A stretch of 27,138 bases of DNA, taken from IMG/VR virus record IMGVR_UViG_3300036881_000003, positions 1 to 27,138 of that record. One strand, 5' to 3'. The notes under the pieces are model-generated. The model made no database searches. It saw only the letters and a list, made by a program, of their open reading frames with translations, and was not told where the DNA came from. The stretch's first letter is position 1; every line of letters starts with the position of its first letter. Source of the stretch: a virus. Positions 20,667 through 27,138 of the stretch are shown piece by piece. A program made the position numbers and the translations under genes.

Positions 20667-22166
20667 CTACGAAGTGAAGACCGGGGTCACAAGACCCGTA
20701 CCGGAGATGACACCCGTGGACTTCGGGTACCGATTGGCGGTGAACGCTGCGTACTCGTAAAGCTGCACGAGCACGGTGAGCTGGTTCCCCAGCGTCTGAG
20801 GCAGCGCACGGCTGATGACCGGGGACTCATACAGGATGCTGTCGTCTGCCTTGTAGACAAGGACGATGTCCTGGTTGGTTCCCACGCCAAGGCCCTGCGG
20901 GATGTTGAAGTCCTGAAGGGCGGTGAGACCCTGGACCCTTCCACCCGTGACACCCTCAGCCACTGCGGTGTCAGGCGACACCTGCGGGACGTTCCAGGGG
21001 CCATTGGACTGCGGCGAGAACAACGGACGGCCGTTGTCGTCCAACATGGACTCCAACCACTCCCAGCGAGCCGGGGTCATGGCCAGGTGGGTTGCGGGCA
21101 GGAAGCGAGCCGACGCGATCTGAGCCTTGGCGTTGGCGATCATGTTCCAGAAGCCGGGATACGCCGGGCTTGAGGTGGTCCACGTCACGGCAACGATGGA
21201 GCTGGTCTGCGTCAGTCCGAGGATGTCGCCAGAACCGGCACCTGCGATCACCTTCGCGTCGACCTTCTGTCCAAGGGCGAGCAGGAGGTCCTTGCTCGTC
21301 ACTGACGAGAAGTCGATGGGCGCACGCTCGATGAGCTGCAACGACACCGACTGCCCACCAGCAATGGTGACAACCGGGAAGGTGTCGTATGCAGTGGCGA
21401 GAGCGGTGTCACTGATGGCCACGTTCTGCGCTGTCGGGTTGCTACCCGTACCCTGGGTGTCAACGGTTGTTCCGCTGGTCACCTTTGGCAGATTGATCTG
21501 AAGCGTGCCCGGAGGCAGCTCGGCCTGCGTGACAGAGTCAGCCACGACCCGACCGGCACGCGCGAAGGGCACGTACTCGGCAACCTCGAATGCAGGGGGA
21601 ACGAATTCCCCACCAGCACCAGCAGCGGTGGACAGGTCACCGGTACGGGCCTGATACTCGCCCATCCCGGAAGCGCCCATGCCAGCACGCACCTGGGAGA
21701 TGAGGTAGGAGTCCAGGGGCGTACCCGAACCAGCGACGATGCGGCTACGAGCCGACTCGGCATCGACGGCGATCTCGCCAGCATGTCGGGCCAGACGCTC
21801 AGCAGCGCCACGGTTGCCGAATGCGTTCAGCGCCATGTCCTTCAGGTAGCTGACTTCGCCACCCTTGCGGTAGGTGCGCTCAGACGAGCGGACACCGACG
21901 TTGCCACCGGCATCGTTGGCCGACTGGTCACCAGTGCCATTGGCAACTCGTGCAGCAGCGGCAGTGCGAACCTGCTCGGCATCCTCGTCAGCCTTGGCGC
22001 TGATCGCGCGGGCATTCAGGGTTCCGGCCTGCCGGGCGAACTCATCACGAGTCGACACCTCTTCGACAGTCAGTTCGCGGGCTTCGGTCTCAGCCAGCGT
22101 GGCCAAGGCAGAGATGTGGGCAAGAACAGCAGTGCGCTGCTCCAGGATTTCGGTTGAGGTCAGCAT
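20667..22166 (-). CDS. Major capsid protein (HK97 fold)
   Basis: A 499-residue protein. The N-terminal ~110 residues are a charged coiled coil (LEQRTAVLAHISALATLAETEARELTVEE is its start region), the delta domain removed by the protease in HK97-type heads. The mature part has the family pattern: GGEFVPPAFEVAEYVPFARAG, QVAISDTALATAYDTF-like strand segments, SVSLQLIERAPIDFSSVTSKDLL, ILGLTQT and, near the end, ISRALPQTLGNQLTVLVQLYEYAAFTANRYP. AAAGGGA precedes the ATG. It follows a leader of about 180 bases with repeats and is followed by a strong hairpin, both likely to set expression. Confidence 0.95.
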   Translation of the reverse strand: MLTSTEILEQRTAVLAHISALATLAETEARELTVEEVSTRDEFARQAGTLNARAISAKADEDAEQVRTAAAARVANGTGDQSANDAGGNVGVRSSERTYRKGGEVSYLKDMALNAFGNRGAAERLARHAGEIAVDAESARSRIVAGSGTPLDSYLISQVRAGMGASGMGEYQARTGDLSTAAGAGGEFVPPAFEVAEYVPFARAGRVVADSVTQAELPPGTLQINLPKVTSGTTVDTQGTGSNPTAQNVAISDTALATAYDTFPVVTIAGGQSVSLQLIERAPIDFSSVTSKDLLLALGQKVDAKVIAGAGSGDILGLTQTSSIVAVTWTTSSPAYPGFWNMIANAKAQIASARFLPATHLAMTPARWEWLESMLDDNGRPLFSPQSNGPWNVPQVSPDTAVAEGVTGGRVQGLTALQDFNIPQGLGVGTNQDIVLVYKADDSILYESPVISRALPQTLGNQLTVLVQLYEYAAFTANRYPKSTGVISGTGLVTPVFTS

Positions 22167-22343
22167 GATTCCCTTTCAAGGAAATAGTGGGGGTGCCTTG
22201 CGGCGATTCTTTTGCTGCTGCCTCAAGTGGTGCATCCGGGTATCTCGGCTCGTTGAACGAGTGAGTGCATCCGGGTTCCGGCTTGCTGCCTGTTTCAAGT
22301 TCTCTACTACCAGCTTACCGCCGCGCCAGCAGCGCCAACAGAG
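22167..22343 (-). promoter_or_regulatory. Capsid gene leader with a 12-base direct repeat
   Basis: This is the longest gap in the head operon. GTGCATCCGGGT occurs at 22230-22241 and 22265-22276 (35 bases apart), flanked by related TTGCTGC..CAAGT elements. Between them lies CTCGTTGAACGAG, a small hairpin. I see no clear -35/-10 pair. An internal promoter, a protein-binding site or a structured translational leader for capsid is plausible. Confidence 0.5.
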
Positions 22344-23438
22344 CTAGAACGCGCGCTCCAACTCGTGCAGCAGGGCGCGAGTTTCGATGGCAGAGATGGG
22401 TGTGTACTTGCGCTGCTCGGCAACGGGAGTCTGCGAGCGAGGGCCAGCACCGTCATTGTCGAGAGCACCAGCAGCACTCGAACCACCGTTGGCGAGTCCT
22501 TCGCTCGAACCCTTGACACTGCCATCGGATGACGATGATGTAGCCGCGTCGTCGTTGTCGTCATCACCAGCAGCGTTCGAGTCGAGAGCCGAGTTGATAG
22601 CGCCCTTGGCGGCATCGTGCGCAGAGTCGGCAGAACCAAGCGCGTCGAGCGCGTTCTGCAACAGTTCGGCGTTGGCAGCAGAGATGGACTTGCCGGTGCG
22701 CAGTTCGGTCATAATCCCCGAGACTTCGAGAAGGCGCGCCCTGCCTTCTGTGCCTAGTGCGACCTGTAGGTCTGCACGCAGCGAGGCGGTCGTACCGGGG
22801 TTGGCCGGATACGTGACCACGCTCGCGTCGAACAACCGGGCTTCGTTGACATCCCTCTTGCAGTAGTCGGGAGACCACGAGTCCTTGACCGCTGCGAAGC
22901 TGAATGACATCTGCGACAGGTCTCCACGTTCGAGAGCGATGCAGATGTCCGAAGTCACCGACTGACGACGGTCTAGGTCAGCATCGACCTTCAAGCCAGT
23001 GCGGTCCTCTGTCAGCGTCATGGTGCCACCGGCAGTTGACGCGATGGGCAGTCCGCCATGGTTGAACAGCAGCGGAACGTTGCTGCCCTCACGAAGCGTC
23101 TTGGTGAACGCACCAGAACGGATCGTCTCGGCGTAAGACCCCATGAAGTCCTGTACGTCGTAGGGCTGGTCTGTGGTGCTCGCATAGCCACTGAAGTGTG
23201 ACGTGGTGCCATCGTCCGAGGTTCGGATCTGCACGTCACTCAGGTTGAATGAACGGGTCTCCACGGTCGTCAGCGGAATCTTGCGGCGCGAGGTGCCAGC
23301 GACGTGAGCAGACTTGCTCTCAACCGGGATCTTGCCGGTGGCATTGCAGTCGGGGCAGTCGCGGTTGCCTTCAAGGATCGTGCCCTTACCGTCACAGGTA
23401 GGGCAGTCCTTCGTTGTCGGGGCGGCAGAGTCGGTCAT
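22344..23438 (-). CDS. Prohead protease with N-terminal zinc module
   Basis: A 364-residue HK97-family (U35) protease that matures the head. Catalytic His127 (LLFNHG) and Ser178 (SQMSFSF) are present, with the LFDASVVTYPANP motif after them. Unusually, residues 12-35 carry CPTCDGKG ... CPDCNATGK, a DnaJ-like four-Cys zinc knuckle not part of the core family. The C-terminal 130 residues are low-complexity Ser/Asp/Gly, perhaps a scaffold-like tail, ending in a helix (IETRALLHELERAF). The ATG at 23438 follows GGAAGG; the longer frame to 23624 lies inside the portal gene. Confidence 0.92.
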   Translation of the reverse strand: MTDSAAPTTKDCPTCDGKGTILEGNRDCPDCNATGKIPVESKSAHVAGTSRRKIPLTTVETRSFNLSDVQIRTSDDGTTSHFSGYASTTDQPYDVQDFMGSYAETIRSGAFTKTLREGSNVPLLFNHGGLPIASTAGGTMTLTEDRTGLKVDADLDRRQSVTSDICIALERGDLSQMSFSFAAVKDSWSPDYCKRDVNEARLFDASVVTYPANPGTTASLRADLQVALGTEGRARLLEVSGIMTELRTGKSISAANAELLQNALDALGSADSAHDAAKGAINSALDSNAAGDDDNDDAATSSSSDGSVKGSSEGLANGGSSAAGALDNDGAGPRSQTPVAEQRKYTPISAIETRALLHELERAF

Positions 23439-23439
23439 G

Positions 23440-24705
23440 TCAGGGTCCTTCCGCTGTTGCGGGTTCGGCTGGTGCGGTTGAGGGCACACCAGCGATTGCG
23501 CTAGGTGCCCAATCGGGGGTGGTGTTGCTGTTGAGAGGAGCGAACAACGAGTTGGCAGCAGGCTCGGCACTCGGTGGCAGGTTGACGATGTGGCGCAACT
23601 CGTTCGGCGTGGCGATGGACGCATTACGCATCGAGGTCAGCAACATCGCGAGCATCTGCGAGTTCGTCTTGTAGATGTCGTTCAGGTCGCGGCGCACCAC
23701 ATAGCCCGGTGGCAGCAGCTTGGTATCAGCGATGTCGAGCCGCTTGACGTACCCCTTGAGTCCCGCGAGCACCCACGAGATGAGCAGTTCTTCAACACCC
23801 TTGATCTCAGTGGTTCCGCGCTCAGCAACGTCGCCCAGCAGCACAATTGGCACTCCGTAGAAGCCGCTGATCTCTGCCTTCGAGAATGCGCGCGATTCAA
23901 GAAGCTGCGCGGTGTCGGGGTTGATGCTGATGTTCTCCCACTTCGCCCCACCGTCGATCACAATCGGAATGTGACTGTTGGCCAGTCCACCGTGGTTGTT
24001 CTGCAACTCGCTCTGCAACCGTGTGGCATCAGCCGGAAGCAGTGGCTTGGTAACCGACAGGATGCCGCCAGGATTCAGGCCCTGCGCGAAGTAGCGCGAT
24101 GCGTACTCTTCAGCAGCGATGTTCGAGCCGAAGCCGCTGGCACCGATCTCGATGGGGTTCAGGCCGACCAACGAACCGGCGAGACTGACCCACGGTACGT
24201 GGATGATGTCCTTAGGGTTCAGCGGCTTTCCGGTAGCACCGATCTGATATGTCTTCACGCCCTGGACGCGAGAGACTTTCATCAGCGCGGGGTTCAGGTT
24301 CTCAATCAGCGTCGGGTTGCCCTGCGAGTCGCGGTCGATGACTTGCTTGTAAATGTTGCCCCCGAGTCCGAGTGAGGCAACCAGCTTGAAGGTGCCGGTG
24401 AACAGGTCGTCGTCCGCGTATGGATCGGTGATGATGAGAGGAGCATCGACTTCGAGGTCGTTCACGCCAACACCGGTCTTGCGGAAGACGTGCGGCTCCA
24501 GGTCGGCAACGATGTCGCCAATGATCCTGATGCAACTGAAGACCGACATCAGGCCGATGACAGTCCGCTCAGTGACAGCTACACCAGCAGTGGAATACCC
24601 CATTGCCGACGGCGGCGGAATGACGGACGGGTCGCCCATACCTCCCCACCAACCGGTGCCGGTGTTCATCCCTCGTTGCTGAGTTAGCGACCTGCGGATC
24701 GTCAT
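23440..24705 (-). CDS. Portal protein (HK97 family)
   Basis: A 421-residue protein of about the usual length. Family features: VFSCIRIIGDIVADLEPHVF, LVASLGLGGNIYKQVIDRD, DIIHVPWVSL, YFAQGLNPGGILSV, AFSKAEISGFYGVPIVLLGD, and the C-terminal RRDLNDIYKTNSQMLAMLLTS segment with TPNELRHIVNLPP. Twelve copies form the DNA entry ring at one capsid vertex. The C-terminus is a Pro/Ala/Thr-rich tail. The ATG overlaps the upstream stop as ATGA, with AGG at about six bases. Confidence 0.95.
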   Translation of the reverse strand: MTIRRSLTQQRGMNTGTGWWGGMGDPSVIPPPSAMGYSTAGVAVTERTVIGLMSVFSCIRIIGDIVADLEPHVFRKTGVGVNDLEVDAPLIITDPYADDDLFTGTFKLVASLGLGGNIYKQVIDRDSQGNPTLIENLNPALMKVSRVQGVKTYQIGATGKPLNPKDIIHVPWVSLAGSLVGLNPIEIGASGFGSNIAAEEYASRYFAQGLNPGGILSVTKPLLPADATRLQSELQNNHGGLANSHIPIVIDGGAKWENISINPDTAQLLESRAFSKAEISGFYGVPIVLLGDVAERGTTEIKGVEELLISWVLAGLKGYVKRLDIADTKLLPPGYVVRRDLNDIYKTNSQMLAMLLTSMRNASIATPNELRHIVNLPPSAEPAANSLFAPLNSNTTPDWAPSAIAGVPSTAPAEPATAEGP

Positions 24706-24992
24706 TCGAGACCTGCTTCGATTTTGCGGGCTTCTAGGTCAGCCACCGACTGGCGGATTTCCTGTTGCACCTTGCGTGCGTTCTTGCGTGCCTTGCGTGC
24801 CAACTTGTTCGTTCGAGTCGGCAGCGGCACGGACCAGACTTTGCCTGCCCATGAGAATTCTGCGAGACAGACTGCGACGAACGCACCGGTCAGCAGTGCG
24901 GGCGCTAATCCCACGAGCAGGAAGATTCCTGCGATGAGCAAGCCACCCGCGATCAGCTCCATGATGCTGTCGGCTGCGATTCTCAACTTCAT
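24702..24992 (-). CDS. Two-helix membrane protein between terminase and portal (96 aa)
   Basis: Two hydrophobic segments (about 11-30 LIAGGLLIAGIFLLVGL and 32-46 LLTGAFVAVCLAEF) are followed by a strongly charged C-terminal helix (KLARKARKNARKVQQEI ... EARKIEAGLE). This is the topology of a small holin, but membrane proteins in this position are also found without lysis genes nearby, and no endolysin is adjacent. GGGAGAG lies before the ATG, which overlaps the terminase stop as ATGA. Confidence 0.75.
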   Translation of the reverse strand: MKLRIAADSIMELIAGGLLIAGIFLLVGLAPALLTGAFVAVCLAEFSWAGKVWSVPLPTRTNKLARKARKNARKVQQEIRQSVADLEARKIEAGLE

Positions 24993-26653
24993 TGCTGTTC
25001 TCTCCCTGCCATTGCCATTTGTTGTGACAGCCAGCCAACGACTGGCTTCTCAGCAGATGTCTGCGGTCGTCCGTAGACGTGTGCGAAGTCGGCGTCTGCT
25101 ACTTGCTCGGCCTGCTCTGCCTGCTCTGCTTGTGCGTCGATGAAGTCCGACGGGAAGTAGACATGCGAGAATTCTTCGGGTTCGGACATGAGTGCACCTG
25201 CTCTAGCAAGTCCAAGCAGGGCTGCCACAGCAAGGTCGATCTTGTTCGCGCTGCCCTTCTTGTCCTTCATCAGACGCTTGCCGCGGGCGTCGTCCCGATA
25301 GATGGCATTGAGGACATGGCGGCGAAGTCGTGGGTCGGCGTCCTGAGTCATGCCGCCCGTTGCGATGAGGTCGTTGAAGCGACTGGTGCCGGGTGTCATC
25401 CTGTCGGCAGTCTGCGGAAAGCGTGAGACCACGCACCCTTCGTCTTCCATCTGTTGCAGCGGCAGTGACCAGCGGTAGGGGTCGGCTGTGAGTTCTGCGA
25501 CGGTGTACTTGACGCGGGCCTGACGAATCGTCTCCATGACATCCAAGATGTCGACTTCCCAATCGACCGGGCTGGCAGGCGTTCGTTCCCACGCGCCGAC
25601 CACGAAGACGTGTGGCTTCTCTTCGACGGTGATGCCAATGACCGCGGTGCTGTCGTTGTTGTACGAGCCGTCCAGCGCCAACACGATGCGTGCGCCATCT
25701 TCGGGATTCCTGCTCGGGTCAGCCAGTGCGTCCCAGGCGTTCGGCGTGGTGAACTTGTCTTCCGTCGTCCACGGCTGGTTGAGCCAATAGCGGCGGTTGT
25801 CCGACTCCCGATTCTGTGGGTCACGGAACATGGCGACTAGTCCGTCAATGTCCATCCAACTCGCAGCAGGCCCGTAGACCTCACAGAGCGCCTTGCGCAG
25901 AGCCACGTCGTCGGTGATGTCCGTGTCCAGCGGGGCCTGCTTGTGGTCGAACAGAACCGACTCGATCTTGTGGGCCGTCTTGTAGGTCTCTTCCGCCACG
26001 CTGTCTTCACCAGGTGCGAACATGGTGGACGTTTCGAGGCTCCAGCCGTCAGCAGCGGCACGCTTCAGCAGGTTTCGTGTGACCGTGGCGTGCAGCTTCT
26101 TGTGTTGCGGAAGCACGAGCAGGTGGCTCTCATCGAATACGTCGAAAGTGTCCTTGCCGCCTTCTTTCGAGGAAGCAGCCGAGGTCTGCGCTACAAGTTC
26201 GCCACCATCAGTCGTGAAGGTTCGGGTGAGTCCTACGTCGACTTCGTACTCATCGAAGACGGTTCCATTGCGGAGCATGTATGCAGCGGTGTCGTATGTC
26301 TGTGACGCCTGACCCTCAGCCGTAGCGAAGCACCGGACGAGAGGACTCGTGACGGGCTTACCCACCGGGTCACCTTTGGCATCCCACCCATCGAAGCGAA
26401 CCGGGCCAAGCAGCTCGGCACATGAGATCATCCCCGCGATTTCCGTTTTGGCCCTGCCCTTCGGTCGACTCAGAACCGCACGGCGGTAGAAGCGTCTGCC
26501 TTCGGGTGTGAGTTCGTAACAGCGCCAGATGAAGCCTCTGAACTCATCATCGAGTTCGACTGGCTGGCCTTGAATGTCACCGATGCCATGGACTAGAAAC
26601 TCTTCGATCCACCCACAGACCTCGAAGCCAAGCGATGGGCGTAGGACCGTCAC
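24989..26653 (-). CDS. Terminase large subunit
   Basis: A 554-residue DNA-packaging motor. The ATPase domain has a Walker A-like SRPKGRAKTE (62-71), the motif ATAEGQASQTY, and Walker B with catalytic Glu in VFDESHLL (Asp174, Glu175). The nuclease domain has LALDGSYNNDST (Asp328) and the C-terminal KIDLAVA (Asp473) as likely metal ligands. A QAEQAEQAEQ tract near the end arises from a short codon repeat. The GTG start overlaps the small-subunit stop as GTGA. The packaging type (cos or pac) cannot be decided from the sequence. Confidence 0.95.
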   Translation of the reverse strand: MTVLRPSLGFEVCGWIEEFLVHGIGDIQGQPVELDDEFRGFIWRCYELTPEGRRFYRRAVLSRPKGRAKTEIAGMISCAELLGPVRFDGWDAKGDPVGKPVTSPLVRCFATAEGQASQTYDTAAYMLRNGTVFDEYEVDVGLTRTFTTDGGELVAQTSAASSKEGGKDTFDVFDESHLLVLPQHKKLHATVTRNLLKRAAADGWSLETSTMFAPGEDSVAEETYKTAHKIESVLFDHKQAPLDTDITDDVALRKALCEVYGPAASWMDIDGLVAMFRDPQNRESDNRRYWLNQPWTTEDKFTTPNAWDALADPSRNPEDGARIVLALDGSYNNDSTAVIGITVEEKPHVFVVGAWERTPASPVDWEVDILDVMETIRQARVKYTVAELTADPYRWSLPLQQMEDEGCVVSRFPQTADRMTPGTSRFNDLIATGGMTQDADPRLRRHVLNAIYRDDARGKRLMKDKKGSANKIDLAVAALLGLARAGALMSEPEEFSHVYFPSDFIDAQAEQAEQAEQVADADFAHVYGRPQTSAEKPVVGWLSQQMAMAGREQQ

Positions 26654-27108
26654 ACCAACTCACCTTCGTGAACTTGCGGCAAGCGCGGGTCCGTCTTCGG
26701 TCTGCCTGCACGTCGTACACGTCCCGAATCCTGCGCAGCTTCCACCTGCTCAATCGACCACTGCAACGAACGGCGAGACATCGGGTCCAGGCCATAGGCG
26801 CGCCGTTGCAGTCGAATCTCTCCCGCCAACTCAGCCCGAACCTTCACTCGTGTTGGGTCCATCGTCCAGAACATTTGGATCAGCGTGGCGAGGATGTACA
26901 GACCGGTCAGGTCACTCTGGTCGTACTCGTTCGCCATCGGACTGGCCCACAGCGAGTCCCAAAACTCGATGGTCGCCAGGTGCATGTGTGCACGGTCAGG
27001 CAATGACGGGACGATGAAGGTGTCGGATACAGGGCTGAGAGCGTGAGTTGTCGATACCGTGTTGCGACGACGGCGCTGGTTGGCAGGCTTTGGCGCTGGT
27101 CCGCTCAC
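26650..27108 (-). CDS. Terminase small subunit
   Basis: A 152-residue protein with the family layout: a basic, Pro-rich N-terminus (MSGPAPKPANQRRRR), a central helical part (HLATIEFWDSLWASPMANEY, LTGLYILATLIQMFW), the segment LAGEIRLQRRAYGLDPMSRR and a final Arg/Lys-rich tail. It recognises viral DNA and presents it to the large subunit. The GTG start overlaps the stop of the preceding gene as GTGA, and it overlaps the large subunit in the same way. Confidence 0.85.
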   Translation of the reverse strand: MSGPAPKPANQRRRRNTVSTTHALSPVSDTFIVPSLPDRAHMHLATIEFWDSLWASPMANEYDQSDLTGLYILATLIQMFWTMDPTRVKVRAELAGEIRLQRRAYGLDPMSRRSLQWSIEQVEAAQDSGRVRRAGRPKTDPRLPQVHEGELV

Positions 27109-27138
27109 AGCGGCACGTTGATCGACGTGAACGAGACT
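27105..27138 (-). CDS. 3' end of an unidentified gene upstream of the terminase
   Basis: One minus-strand frame entering from the right edge reads VSFTSINVPL and stops at TGA (27105-27107), overlapping the terminase GTG start as GTGA. Only ten residues are visible, so no function can be given. By position it could be an HNH nuclease or a lysis gene. Confidence 0.55.
   Translation of the reverse strand, partial: VSFTSINVPL

Noticed and set aside
23439-23624. 62-codon N-terminal extension of the prohead protease
   Set aside because: It lies wholly within the end of the portal gene in another frame, and a good Shine-Dalgarno precedes the later ATG.

Overview
The window is the left end of a siphovirus-type prophage integrated in a high-GC actinobacterium. 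About the first 125 bases are GC-rich host-type DNA encoding the acetyl-CoA-binding region of a GNAT acetyltransferase. The reading frame is then broken, and a large serine integrase begins about 40 bases later. The rest is somewhat lower in GC and is almost entirely phage genes on the minus strand. Only the integrase and one small helix-turn-helix gene are on the plus strand. The right-hand junction, and probably the lysis, replication and immunity genes, lie beyond the window.

Right to left (the direction of transcription), the structural operon is: end of an unidentified gene, small and large terminase, a two-helix membrane protein, portal, prohead protease, major capsid protein, three small head-region proteins, head-tail connector, tail terminator, a 71-residue protein, tail tube, tail assembly chaperone with a -1 frameshift extension, an HK97 gp10-like protein, tape measure, distal tail protein, a collar-domain fibre, a 1023-residue tail hub, and two small proteins. 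Many junctions overlap by ATGA, GTGA or TGATG, which suggests translational coupling. The hub is the most striking gene. Two tandem spherulin-4 (GH135-like) glycosidase domains are fused in front of a siphovirus hub domain, which suggests a virion-borne enzyme against a cell-surface polysaccharide.

From about 8.2 to 4.1 kb there are three cassettes, each with its own promoter and terminator. Cassette A (8200-6487) encodes a 76-residue protein, a four-helix membrane protein, a lipoprotein and a very basic protein. Cassette B (6232-4821) encodes a zinc-knuckle protein, a small protein and a membrane-anchored surface protein. Cassette C (4785-4098) encodes an SprT-like metalloprotein. The three promoters are near-identical (TTGACT, 18 bases, TAGTCT) and share a palindrome over the -35. 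The terminators are also related; two have UNCG tetraloops. This is the layout expected of moron-type genes expressed from a prophage, apparently under one shared regulator. A divergent sigma-region-4-like gene sits beside the middle promoter.

From 4.1 to 3.5 kb is a hairpin-containing stretch without a convincing gene. Left of it, a run of small overlapping genes (an OB-like protein, an AP2-domain protein, a Cys-rich protein, a 38-residue membrane peptide and others) runs tail-to-tail into the integrase. I found no tRNA, CRISPR array, insertion sequence, endolysin or classical repressor.
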